From NCBI GenBank assembly GCA_021802325.1, contig JAKAAM010000041.1, forward strand, positions 1-8,328: a stretch of DNA of 8,328 nucleotides, given 5' to 3'. The stretch's first letter is position 1. The number at the start of each line of letters is the position of its first letter. Made by a program: the position numbers and the translations under genes. This document shows positions 1 through 5,950 of the stretch, one piece after another. The stretch comes from Nitrospirota bacterium. GTDB lineage: Bacteria; Nitrospirota_A; Leptospirillia; Leptospirillales; Leptospirillaceae. The notes under the pieces were generated by a model that was given only the letters and a program-made list of their open reading frames with translations, was not told the origin of the DNA and searched no databases.

Positions 1-49
1 TCCTCTATCTGGTTCTTCGAAAGAAAAAGAGCAGAACGTCCAGATAAAC

Positions 50-126
50 GCGCCTGTAGCTCAGTCGGATAGAGCGATAGACTTCGAATCTAAAGGTCGG
101 GGGTTCGATTCCCTCCAGGCGCGCCA
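50..126 (+). tRNA. tRNA-Arg (anticodon TCG), integration site
   Basis: A full cloverleaf can be drawn. The acceptor stem pairs 50-56 with 116-122, with discriminator G123 and an encoded CCA (124-126). The D stem is 59-62/72-75. The anticodon stem is 77-81/89-93, closed by a 7-base loop (82-88) with TCG at 84-86. The T stem is 99-103/111-115 with loop TTCGATT. The outermost anticodon-stem pair is an A-A mismatch. The 3' part (79-126) is repeated at the far end of the element. The gene was therefore used as attB, and its 3' half is now supplied by the element, leaving the tRNA intact. Confidence 0.96.
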
Positions 127-127
127 T
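79..127 (+). repeat. left attachment core (within tRNA-Arg)
   Basis: Identical over 49 bases to 7692-7740. It spans the anticodon arm, variable loop, T arm, acceptor 3' strand, CCA and one further T. The flanks diverge at 78 (T versus C) and 128 (A versus G). Integration in the tRNA 3' half with the anticodon arm in the core is usual for P4-type integrases. Confidence 0.93.
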
Positions 128-170
128 ATTTCAAGCCTACTTACCGAACATATTCCATAACGGAAAAATA

Positions 171-193
171 TTCTGGCTAACAAATGGCTAACA
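171..193 (+). repeat. left arm-type integrase site pair
   Basis: Two exact copies of TGGCTAACA (174-182, 185-193) lie 11 bp apart, one helical turn. The whole 23-bp block is repeated without mismatch at 7552-7574. Single copies of the 9-mer also occur at 7463-7471 and 7663-7671. Position near both ends, identical direction and helical spacing suggest arm sites bound by the N-terminal domain of the integrase. Confidence 0.7.
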
Positions 194-452
194 CCGTTCC
201 GATTTCGAGGGGGATTTTTACCGCGAAGGAAAGGGAGAAATTCGGTCAGATGATACCGTGATGGAAGGTTAGCAACCCTAGCATTTTCCCTTAATAAGCA
301 CCTTGAGGTATGAATTCATATTTTATAAATACTTAATAGATTGCATCCTCTTATTCATCGGGGTCTTGGGTCTTTATTTTTGTGGGGTTGCTAATGCTAA
401 TCCTGCGAATTTTGCTAATGACTGTGGGTGGGGATGGGGTCGGGAAGGTGAG

Positions 453-515
453 GAAGGAAAGGCCCTGTGGGAGCGGCCTCGGGGGGTGGGAAGAATGGCC
501 CTCTGGGGGAGGGCC
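453..515 (-). terminator. possible weak terminator(s) of the main operon
   Basis: Downstream of the last minus-strand gene there are two hairpins. One has a 7-bp stem GGCCCTC/GAGGGCC (497-503/509-515), followed on the minus strand by ATTCTTCCC. The other has a 5-bp stem (460-464/475-479) followed by TTTCCTTCC. Both T tracts are interrupted, so termination here is only plausible. Confidence 0.35.
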
Positions 516-536
516 GGGGGGATCATGTGTGCATGT

Positions 537-968
537 TCAATGTTCGCTCACGTCGCTTTCCAGTCCGCCGACTATCAAAGGCTCCGGGAGGGATTCACCC
601 TTTTGATGACGCAAGAATAGGTCTCCGATCTCGACTTTCAGCCGATTTTCCCAGTCCGGGAGACCTCCACGGAGGACAATCGCCCTTTCCATAATCGCGT
701 CAAAACTCGTTTCCACCGTGAGCGAACCGGCTAGCTCAGTACGAACTTCCGCCGGAATCAGCTTTCCAAGCAAGCTCATGAATGCCGCTGGATTCGCTTG
801 AGCCTGTGCCGCAAGATAGTCCATCCCCCCCGCCGATTCCAGTGCTTGGACAATCATCGCCCGGATTTCGCCGGATACCTTGTTCAAACTTCCTTTCCGT
901 CGGCCTTTCCCGGCATTCGGGGGAAGGCGTTTTCCAGTAGATTCCTGTATTTTGCTGTCTTCGCTCAA
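537..968 (-). CDS. small phage protein, DUF5681/small-terminase-like
   Basis: 143 aa from the TTG at 968, chosen because GAGAGGGG lies 6 bases upstream; a TTG at 986 would add six residues but has no ribosome binding site. The N-terminal part (about residues 17-30) has the basic Gly/Pro/Asn pattern PPNAGKGRRKGSLNK. It is followed by a helical segment and the stretch YLAAQAQANPAAFMSLLGKLIP (residues 51-72, with A-N-P and LLGK as key residues), typical of phage proteins of the DUF5681 type, some of which are annotated as small terminase subunits. Binding of phage DNA ends would suit a satellite that diverts packaging, but I see no HTH that proves this. It is the last gene of the operon, 14 bases after the PC4-like gene. 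Confidence 0.75.
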   Translation of the reverse strand: MSEDSKIQESTGKRLPPNAGKGRRKGSLNKVSGEIRAMIVQALESAGGMDYLAAQAQANPAAFMSLLGKLIPAEVRTELAGSLTVETSFDAIMERAIVLRGGLPDWENRLKVEIGDLFLRHQKGESLPEPLIVGGLESDVSEH

Positions 969-982
969 TGTGTTCCCCTCTC

Positions 983-1327
983 TCAAAAAGGCGCGTTTGC
1001 TTCAAGAGTGCGCGCCCGGTTTTGCTGTTCCGTCTCCGCAAGGGCCATATCTAAAGCCTCCCCGATAGCTTCACCGAGCGTCGGAAGATCCCGGAGCCGG
1101 ACAGTGAATCCGATCTTCGAGGGCCAATACTGCTTGTTATCGTCGACCGTCCACAACCTAACCGAGAGGAAGTGGTGGTCTTCGTAACTGTCCCAAGAGA
1201 TCCTGACTTCACCTTCCCGGTGCGGAAGAGTCCCGAGAAGCTGGCCTTTCATCTGTGGTGGGGTGCCTGTCCGCTCCGGGGGAAGGGATCGCCTGAGGTC
1301 GTTGGCTTTCCGGGTCAATTCAGACAT
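983..1327 (-). CDS. PC4/p15-like ssDNA-binding protein
   Basis: 114 aa from ATG 1327, with GGGAGGGG upstream; a longer frame to 1390 lacks this signal. Residues about 39-92 look like the bacterial version of the transcriptional coactivator p15/PC4 fold: GEVRISWDSYEDHHFLSVRLW, then a WPSKIGFTVRL strand and a C-terminal helix LGEAIGEALDMAL. PC4-type proteins bind single-stranded DNA as dimers through a curved beta sheet and act in transcription, replication or repair. With a primase and helicase-like protein in the same operon, a role at the element's replication fork or in promoter opening is reasonable but unproven. Its start lies inside the end of the DUF3102 gene (13-base overlap), so translation is probably coupled. 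The assignment rests on pattern only. Confidence 0.72.
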   Translation of the reverse strand: MSELTRKANDLRRSLPPERTGTPPQMKGQLLGTLPHREGEVRISWDSYEDHHFLSVRLWTVDDNKQYWPSKIGFTVRLRDLPTLGEAIGEALDMALAETEQQNRARTLEANAPF

Positions 1328-2061
1328 GCTTGCCCCTCCCTTCCAATTCCAAGATTTTGTCCGGCCCACCGGACGGGCTTGCAGTCCCACGGTCTCGGGG
1401 CCGGGATCGGAAATACGCCCTCGTTAATAAGAACGGCCACAAAATATTTCAGGGCAACCTCCGGAGTCGGACCGACCGGCTTTTTCGTGAGAGTTGCGAT
1501 GCTCGCTCCCTCCGTAAAGACCGTGACGTGCCAGTAACGGGATTCGCCGTGATGGGGAAGACGTTCGACAGGTTCCAGGGCTCCATCTATTCCATTGAGC
1601 GAACGGGAAGCAATAACCCCCCGTCCTTCCTCAAGCCATCGGAGCGCATCCGCATATTCGTGATCCCATCCCTCCGTTTCCATGTAAGAGAAAAAGACCT
1701 CTGCCTCTTTGTTGAATTTCGGCACATATCCGTCCGTCCCTTTCAGAAGGGGAGTTTTTAGCAGGGATTCCGCCTCCCGAAGACTCAAATCCGACACGCG
1801 TGTCGCTTTTGACAGGGCATCCTTGTGGCGATAAAGGCGCATATACCGTTGCGACTGTCGCTCCCCGATTCCTGTCTTCTTCAAAAAAGGAATCCATTCG
1901 CCATGAGGGATCTGCTCTTTGGCCTCCATCAGAAGCCGTCCCGCCTCGAAAGCGTGGCTCAGGGCCGTTTTTGCATGGAAGACGGCCTGCTCGTGGTGGT
2001 GCCGGATTCCTTCGGCCAGTTTAGCGCCGGATTCCGGTTCTTTCTGTATTAGGTTATTCAT
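1315..2061 (-). CDS. DUF3102 family protein
   Basis: 248 aa from ATG 2061, chosen because TTAGGAGA lies 8 bases upstream; an upstream in-frame ATG at 2097 would sit inside a hairpin. Residues about 12-95 match the DUF3102 pattern: a helix rich in His/Ala (HHHEQAVFHAKTALSHAFEAG), then LLMEAKEQIPHGEWIPFL and the HTH-like GIGERQSQRYMRLYRH. The family is common in phages, plasmids and islands. Its function is unknown, and the N-terminus recalls KorB/Spo0J-like DNA-binding segments. The C-terminal 140 residues (YFVAVLINEGVFPIPAPRPW near the end) are not recognised. It follows the 139-aa gene after 60 bases that contain a perfect hairpin, and overlaps the PC4-like gene. Confidence 0.85.
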   Translation of the reverse strand: MNNLIQKEPESGAKLAEGIRHHHEQAVFHAKTALSHAFEAGRLLMEAKEQIPHGEWIPFLKKTGIGERQSQRYMRLYRHKDALSKATRVSDLSLREAESLLKTPLLKGTDGYVPKFNKEAEVFFSYMETEGWDHEYADALRWLEEGRGVIASRSLNGIDGALEPVERLPHHGESRYWHVTVFTEGASIATLTKKPVGPTPEVALKYFVAVLINEGVFPIPAPRPWDCKPVRWAGQNLGIGREGQACLN

Positions 2062-2087
2062 GGTATGATCTCCTAAGTCGGTGACGC

Positions 2088-2117
2088 GGCCGGTCATGTG
2101 ACCGGCCTTTTGTTTGT
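2088..2117 (+). terminator. plus-strand intrinsic terminator inside the minus-strand operon
   Basis: Perfect 9-bp inverted repeat GGCCGGTCA/TGACCGGCC (2088-2096/2099-2107) followed on the plus strand by TTTTGTTTGT. On the minus strand the same hairpin has no T tract; it lies 26 bases upstream of the DUF3102 start codon. It could stop antisense transcription or stabilise the mRNA 5' of the RBS. Confidence 0.6.
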
Positions 2118-2121
2118 CGGT

Positions 2122-2541
2122 TTATTCCGCGCCGACCGAACGAGCAAACATTCGTGCCCTGACAGCGTTTGGAATTTTGTCCTTCAGATAAACCCGACCA
2201 TCGAATCCGACAGTTTCCGCGACCCGAGCCGTGACGCCGGGAGCCGCAAAGGACTGCCTGATATCCGCCGCCGGATCGCCGTGATAGCGCCTGCAAACCT
2301 GGCCTCTGTGATCCACAAATTCCTCGCAGACCAGTTCCCCTCGCGCCGTCGCCGCTTCCATGAATTGCGTGGCAATGGGCTTTTCCAGAGTCTCCAAAAC
2401 CGGAAGAGGGGCAGTTTTGGCATCCAGCTTGTCTTTAAAGGATGTGCTCGGGATCATCGCGGCCATCCGCTCCCGCAGATCTCTCTCTTCGGATTCGGCA
2501 TGACGTTTTGGCTCTGTTCCTTCGACATAGAACAAACTCAT
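2122..2541 (-). CDS. hypothetical protein, 139 aa
   Basis: Starts at ATG 2541 with AAAGGAG 7 bases upstream; that ribosome binding site lies within the end of the preceding 56-aa gene, whose stop is one base before this ATG. The N-terminus is charged (EGTEPKRHAESEERDLRERM). The middle has VLETLEKPIATQFMEAA, then EEFVDHRGQVCRRYHGDPAADIRQ, and the end is basic (IPNAVRARMFARSVG). No transmembrane segment or clear metal site is visible, and I do not recognise a family. It is followed by a 60-base gap with a perfect hairpin before the DUF3102 gene. Its place between replication and packaging-type genes suggests a phage or satellite accessory role, no more. Confidence 0.75.
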   Translation of the reverse strand: MSLFYVEGTEPKRHAESEERDLRERMAAMIPSTSFKDKLDAKTAPLPVLETLEKPIATQFMEAATARGELVCEEFVDHRGQVCRRYHGDPAADIRQSFAAPGVTARVAETVGFDGRVYLKDKIPNAVRARMFARSVGAE

Positions 2542-2542
2542 G

Positions 2543-2713
2543 CTATTGCTCCTTTCGCTTGTCGATCAAATCAATCGACGGTCGTCGTTCACGGACAGTC
2601 ACCCTGCTAGTGTGTTTTGAAACCTCAGCCTTTTCCCCGAGTCCGGCCTTTTTCCTCATGTCTGTCACCGTGGATGCAAGTCGCTCTTGGCTTTCTTTGT
2701 CTTCGCTACTCAT
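2543..2713 (-). CDS. small charged protein, 56 aa
   Basis: Short gene with strong translation signals: AAAAGGAG lies 7-8 bases upstream of ATG 2713. The stop codon TAG (2543-2545) is one base from the ATG of the 139-aa gene, so the two are probably co-translated. The product starts MSSEDKESQERLASTVTDMR and is very hydrophilic, with many Lys, Arg and Glu residues and no hydrophobic segment. I do not recognise it. The tight spacing on the 3' side and the good ribosome binding site are the main evidence that it is real. Confidence 0.65.
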   Translation of the reverse strand: MSSEDKESQERLASTVTDMRKKAGLGEKAEVSKHTSRVTVRERRPSIDLIDKRKEQ

Positions 2714-2729
2714 GTGAGTCTCCTTTTCG

Positions 2730-2896
2730 TTAATGTACCCGGTTCCGCCGGGTGTCGGGGTCGAGAGACCAGAGGGAACCTCCCGGATCCGCGAGCGCCA
2801 TCAAATGCCCCCCGGTCGGCTAGAGGTAGCCGTTGGCGCTTCGCCGTCTACGGCAGGGGTGCGGGAGGAAGGTTCCTCCAAGTCCCTCGGAATCAC
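2730..2896 (-). other. two possible tiny overlapping ORFs (31 and 23 aa)
   Basis: After the 23-aa membrane peptide gene, a frame opens with GTG at 2896 (GTGA overlap with the preceding stop) and ends at 2801, giving 31 aa. A TGATG overlap then leads to an ATG at 2801 ending at 2730, giving 23 aa. The GTG has no ribosome binding site; the ATG has a GGGGGG run before it. The peptides are low in complexity, so this may be non-coding. The stretch also has a near palindrome, GGAGGAA-GG-TTCCTCC (2865-2880). Confidence 0.2.
2737..2753. other. intergenic hairpin before the 56-aa gene
   Basis: 6-bp stem ACCCGG/CCGGGT (2737-2742/2748-2753) with a 5-base loop, about 12 bases upstream of the AAAAGGAG of the 56-aa gene. 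It has no T tract on either strand. Similar hairpins sit just upstream of the DUF3102 and primase genes. Confidence 0.4.
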
Positions 2897-2964
2897 CGAA
2901 GAACACGCCAGATGTGAAAAAGACCAAGAATGAAAATCGCCAAAGAAACAAATGTGCCGATCAT
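2893..2964 (-). CDS. 23-aa single-span membrane peptide
   Basis: Starts at ATG 2964 and ends with TGA at 2893. The start overlaps the stop of the 84-aa gene as ATGA and is preceded by GGGAGGAACGT, a good ribosome binding site. The overlap and ribosome binding site match those at the junction before the 84-aa gene (GGGAGGACGC-ATGA), which argues against chance. The product begins MIGTFVSLAIFILGLF, a continuous hydrophobic helix of about 16 residues, and ends with a basic tail (HIWRVLR). That charge pattern predicts an inner-membrane peptide with the C-terminus in the cytoplasm. Toxin-like, holin-like or regulatory roles are possible; none is shown. Confidence 0.55.
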   Translation of the reverse strand: MIGTFVSLAIFILGLFHIWRVLR

Positions 2965-3215
2965 ACGTTCCTCCCACCGTTTTGCCCCGAATTTTGCGTT
3001 TTAAGGCCGGTTCTCCCCTCGCCGCGGGTAGGATGCCCAGACAATTTCTCAAGGCAATCCGGACAGTCGGCGGGGTTATGAAGCCATCCGCCGTCCGGAA
3101 GGGCTTCCAGCCGCGCGATGAGAGCGGCAAGCTCCGGGTCGATGGGTTTTCCCCCCGGTGTTTCGGGAGTGTCGTTAACTGGAGTCCGGACTTTCAACCG
3201 GTCGAAGATACTCAT
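2961..3215 (-). CDS. hypothetical protein, 84 aa, with CPDC motif
   Basis: Starts at ATG 3215, overlapping the stop of the DUF3987 gene as ATGA, with GGGAGG upstream. It begins MSIFDRLKVRTPVNDTPETP, continues with PIDPELAALIARLEALPDGGW and then HNPADCPDCLEKL. The last 20 residues are polar and look unstructured. The His and two Cys could be part of a metal site, but a fourth ligand is not obvious, so this is uncertain. Its coupling to the helicase-like gene suggests a partner or accessory role in replication. Its stop overlaps the start of the 23-aa membrane peptide gene. Confidence 0.75.
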   Translation of the reverse strand: MSIFDRLKVRTPVNDTPETPGGKPIDPELAALIARLEALPDGGWLHNPADCPDCLEKLSGHPTRGEGRTGLKTQNSGQNGGRNV

Positions 3216-4750
3216 GCGTCCTCCCTGAAAAGGGCCGGGTTGACCTCAATTACCTCTTTCCGGCCCATTAAACTGATTCGGATCCTGTTGGCCTCCGCGA
3301 GGGTTTTAAGAGCGGGATCCAGCGTTTTCTTCTTTCGGAGGGGCCCGGGGCCGAATTGAAGAACTGCGCTTTTCGGGATCGGATTCCCTGTCTCCTTGGC
3401 CCGTCGGATGAGCCAAGTATCAAGTCGTCCCTCAAGGAGGACTTGAGGGCTTGCTTTGGTGATTGCGAAGATCCTCCGAGCCTCATGAAGGTGGTAAGCA
3501 ATGAGAAGACTGGCCCGTTCGACGTTTTCAAGGGAAATGCTTTCCTTTCCTTCGAGGATGGCATATTGGGCCGAAAGCCGGGCCAGGTTATCCCCCGCTT
3601 TTGCTCCAACATCCCGGACGGTCGAAAGTTCCCCATCCTCCGCCAGACTGCGCTCGATTTCGTTGTAGGTCTCGATCCATGCCTTTTTCGCGGGCGGATC
3701 AAACCCGATAACCGGCAAGATTAAACCGTTTTCGCCATCCGGGGGTTGGGTCTCGTCCAGTAGTTCAGTGATCCGGTCCTGGTATCGGGTCAGCATTGGA
3801 GAATGGGCCGGGGCCTCTTGAAAGAATCGTGTTCCTTGTGTTGATTCCGGCCATGCGAGTAGAAAACGGGCTAGGAACCCACTCCCTCGGGCCAGACCAT
3901 GGGACTGGTCAAAGAAGGACGCGAGGACTTCGGGTTGGACCGCCAAACCCATCGTCAGACGGGCTCCCCGGACAATGAACGATTCCGATGTTCGACGATC
4001 CACCCGGGTTTCCCCCCCGTCCCAGAGACTATTAAGAAGGGCCAAATTTCGCATAATCGAATCGGAACTCATGCCATGGCCTCCAAAAATGATCCCAGCC
4101 TCTGCACTTTGGACCGCTCCGCAAGGCCAGCCCATCGAGAGACGCCATGCCAGGGCCTCGGGGGTGATGTCGCCATAAAGGATCCGGGGGACACGAATCG
4201 CCTTGGGTTCGGCAAGAGCAATATCGGCCAGCTTCCTTTTGAGTTCCGCCGTGTCCTGTCCTGCCTTGGATTTTTCCTTTATCCGTTGAACGATTCCGGC
4301 CTTCTCCGCCTCCCATGCCTCGAAAGCGGCCCTGCTTTCCTTAAGTATGGGTTGGAACTTCTTCAGTTGCTCAAGTTCCCACTCCCTGATCGGCGCACCG
4401 AAAATGTCGTCCTCCGTTGTTTTTCGCTCGCCGCTAACGGCCAAGCTCAGCCGATAGGTTCCTGTTGGGCCTTGGAGCCGCTCCCCGCGCTGGACGTTGC
4501 GAAGGCCTTGAGCCGCGGTGGATAAGGAATCAAGGGCAGATCCAGCGATTAGGGCCATTGGTGCTTGGGTGTAGGTCGCCACTTCCGAGACCGCGCAACG
4601 GACGAGCCCCGGCAGGCTTTCAAGGGGGAAAGGGAGGGGATCGTCGGGCTTGTTTAGGGGTTCCGGGTCTCCCCATCCATCGGACGGGGGCTCGGGGGTT
4701 TCCAGGAGGGCTTTCCCTTTTGGGCCCAAGTCATTAAAGTCCATCCCCAC
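3212..4750 (-). CDS. DUF3987 (YfjI-like) helicase-like replication protein
   Basis: 512 aa. The start is GTG 4750, with GGAGGG 6 bases upstream; ATG 4744 two codons on is the alternative. After a Pro-rich lead (9-45), residues about 46-90 match the DUF3987 opening (LPGLVRCAVSEVATYTQAP, then SALDSLSTAAQG). LSLAVSGERKTTEDDIF (101-117) replaces a classical Walker A and may be degenerate. A charged helical region (123-181) follows, then AGIIFGG (218-224) and RLTMGLAVQPEVLASFF with ARGSGFLARFLLAWPEST (264-304), which are family hallmarks. DUF3987 proteins, including E. coli YfjI of CP4-57, sit with primases in islands and satellites and are thought to be replication helicases. The first residues (MDFNDL) resemble the end of a Toprim primase, so the pair looks like a split primase-helicase. 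Confidence 0.9.
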   Translation of the reverse strand: MGMDFNDLGPKGKALLETPEPPSDGWGDPEPLNKPDDPLPFPLESLPGLVRCAVSEVATYTQAPMALIAGSALDSLSTAAQGLRNVQRGERLQGPTGTYRLSLAVSGERKTTEDDIFGAPIREWELEQLKKFQPILKESRAAFEAWEAEKAGIVQRIKEKSKAGQDTAELKRKLADIALAEPKAIRVPRILYGDITPEALAWRLSMGWPCGAVQSAEAGIIFGGHGMSSDSIMRNLALLNSLWDGGETRVDRRTSESFIVRGARLTMGLAVQPEVLASFFDQSHGLARGSGFLARFLLAWPESTQGTRFFQEAPAHSPMLTRYQDRITELLDETQPPDGENGLILPVIGFDPPAKKAWIETYNEIERSLAEDGELSTVRDVGAKAGDNLARLSAQYAILEGKESISLENVERASLLIAYHLHEARRIFAITKASPQVLLEGRLDTWLIRRAKETGNPIPKSAVLQFGPGPLRKKKTLDPALKTLAEANRIRISLMGRKEVIEVNPALFREDA

Positions 4751-4751
4751 G

Positions 4752-5507
4752 TCAGGCCCTCCTTCCCGAATAGGCTACGAGCCCATGAACCGCTCTGGCC
4801 GCCTGTTCCGAAAACTGGACTCCTGCCGGGTCATCATCGGCCGCCAAGACGATTTCCGCTTGAGGGAAGGCCCTTCGGATGATCATTGAAACGGGGGGAA
4901 GATTGTGCGCGGAAAAGGCCACAACGACGGGGCTTCCCGTCAATTCGTGAATGGTGGCCGCTGTTGCGAATCCTTCTGCGACGAAAATCCGGCCGCCTGA
5001 TTCGGGGATTTCCCCAAGGGTTGTGAAAAGTCCTTTCGTTCGTCCTCCCCTCAAGAATATCTTCGATCCATCCCAATAAATGAGCTGGCAGTTCCAGAGA
5101 TCCCCGGACTCGTTTTGCATCGGGACCAGTAAAATTTCCTTGAATTGCCTGAGGTGATGGGGCTTGATCTGCTTTTTGACAAGGTAGGGGTGGGCCGGAT
5201 CCGCTGGTTTTGCGCCCGTCCAGAGGCGCATGGCCTTTCGTTGGGCCTCAAGCTGTTCCTTGGATGGGCCTGTCTCGATTGGCCGGGGGGAGGGGGTGAA
5301 CCTTTCTCTCCCGAGTTCCAGGGATTCCAGAATCGCCTCGAAAGAGCATCCGGCATGGCAGTAGGCCAATAACCGCCCGGTTTCCGTAACCTTTACGGAA
5401 AGGCTCGCGTTCTTGTCCTCGTGCCCCGGAACCGGGCAACAAGCCGTCCATCCTTGCCCGCTCTTTCGGACTTTCCTGAGTCGTGATAAAATTGAACTAG
5501 TCTCCAT
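4752..5507 (-). CDS. zinc-finger/Toprim DNA primase
   Basis: 251 aa from ATG 5507 with AAGGAG 6 bases upstream. The N-terminal zinc site of the CHC2/P4-alpha type is C24-P-V-P-G-H29 with C50-H-A-G-C54. The linker includes HPYLVKKQIKPHHLR (106-120), common in phage and plasmid primases. The Toprim fold shows the catalytic Glu in VAEG (E178) and the metal-binding acidic motif AADDDPAG (D224-D226). It makes RNA primers for replication of the element. The protein ends soon after the acidic motif. The usual following motif, DFND, is found in the next gene, one base after this stop and in the +1 frame. Confidence 0.92.
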   Translation of the reverse strand: METSSILSRLRKVRKSGQGWTACCPVPGHEDKNASLSVKVTETGRLLAYCHAGCSFEAILESLELGRERFTPSPRPIETGPSKEQLEAQRKAMRLWTGAKPADPAHPYLVKKQIKPHHLRQFKEILLVPMQNESGDLWNCQLIYWDGSKIFLRGGRTKGLFTTLGEIPESGGRIFVAEGFATAATIHELTGSPVVVAFSAHNLPPVSMIIRRAFPQAEIVLAADDDPAGVQFSEQAARAVHGLVAYSGRRA

Positions 5508-5519
5508 TTTCTGCTCCTT

Positions 5520-5550
5520 GGCCCGTCCACGAAACGGGCCTTTTTCGTTT
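5520..5550 (+). terminator. plus-strand intrinsic terminator before the primase gene
   Basis: 7-bp stem GGCCCGT/ACGGGCC (5520-5526/5534-5540) followed by TTTTTCGTTT on the plus strand. It lies between the stop of the second HTH gene (5550) and the ribosome binding site of the primase (AAGGAG, 5514-5519). On the minus strand it is a hairpin without T tract directly before that site. Confidence 0.65.
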
Positions 5551-5744
5551 CACTGGTTGACCGTAAGGGTTGAGGGCCGGATTTGCGATTTAGCCCATTT
5601 TTCTAAATCCGCTTCGGGATATCTGACCGAAGAACCGAACCGAGCGAAGGGTGGGCCTCCGATCCCCCGCAATCTGCATTTTCGAAGCCATGCGATGCTG
5701 ACCCCTAACCGTTCTGACACCTGTCTTTCATTCAAAAAATTCAT
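5550..5744 (-). CDS. AlpA-like helix-turn-helix protein
   Basis: 64 aa from ATG 5744, with GAGGGG 6 bases upstream. FLNERQVSERLGVSIAWLRKCR is a winged-helix/HTH_17-type recognition segment, followed by GGPPFARFGSSVRYPEADLEKWA, the wing and last helix typical of excisionase-like DNA-binding proteins. It probably binds DNA near the att sites or the operon promoter, as excisionase or regulator. It is distinct in sequence from the AlpA protein encoded 21 bases upstream, so the two are not a recent duplication. The next gene is the primase. Confidence 0.88.
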   Translation of the reverse strand: MNFLNERQVSERLGVSIAWLRKCRLRGIGGPPFARFGSSVRYPEADLEKWAKSQIRPSTLTVNQ

Positions 5745-5765
5745 GTCATTCCCCTCTCATGGTTG

Positions 5766-5939
5766 TTACTCTTGCCGCCGCGATTCCAACCAGCTTTCAA
5801 TATCGTGCTGAAACCAACCGATAGATCGGGGACCAAGGCGGATCGGTTTCGGAAAGTCACCTTCCTTAATTCGAGCGTAGATTGTGCTTTTGCTTAAGCC
5901 AGAAAGCTTGAGCAGTTCCCTGAGCCTCAAAACCTGCAT
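5766..5939 (-). CDS. alpA: AlpA family regulator/excisionase
   Basis: 57 aa from ATG 5939, chosen because GGAGGG lies 4-5 bases upstream; an in-frame ATG at 5972 lies inside a terminator stem and lacks a ribosome binding site. The pattern is classical AlpA: LRLRELLKLSGLSKSTIYARI, then KEGDFPKPIRLGPRSIGWF and IESWLESR. AlpA of CP4-57 activates the integrase gene and promotes excision, and AlpA proteins regulate many P4-like satellites. Here it is the first gene of the replication operon, directly behind three tandem terminators, so its synthesis depends on read-through of these or on a promoter I cannot see. Confidence 0.92.
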   Translation of the reverse strand: MQVLRLRELLKLSGLSKSTIYARIKEGDFPKPIRLGPRSIGWFQHDIESWLESRRQE

Positions 5940-5950
5940 TTTTCCCTCCA

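Larger units (their letters stand above)
127..536. other. non-coding left arm of the element
   Basis: These 410 bases hold no gene I can support. They contain two exact TGGCTAACA motifs (174-182, 185-193), related TGCTAAT motifs near 388-419, an AT-rich stretch (about 285-380) and a strongly G-rich plus strand from 426 to 521. Weak hairpins near 460-515 may end the minus-strand operon. An open frame starting with TTG at 303 has a hydrophobic beginning but no ribosome binding site, and it runs into the convincing minus-strand gene that ends at 537. Confidence 0.6.

Noticed and set aside
303..620. Plus-strand frame from TTG 303 with a hydrophobic N-terminus
   Set aside because: No ribosome binding site, low-complexity Gly/Trp/Arg-rich second half from the G-rich DNA, and it overlaps the well-supported minus-strand gene ending at 537.
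2801..3130. 109-codon minus-strand frame
   Set aside because: It is out of frame with the 84-aa gene, whose start has a ribosome binding site and an ATGA overlap. Only its last 31 codons could be a separate tiny frame.
3899..4525. 208-codon plus-strand frame, and the 170-codon one at 2098-2610
   Set aside because: Both are antisense to better supported minus-strand genes, lack ribosome binding sites and encode Pro/Arg/Gly-rich sequences without domains.
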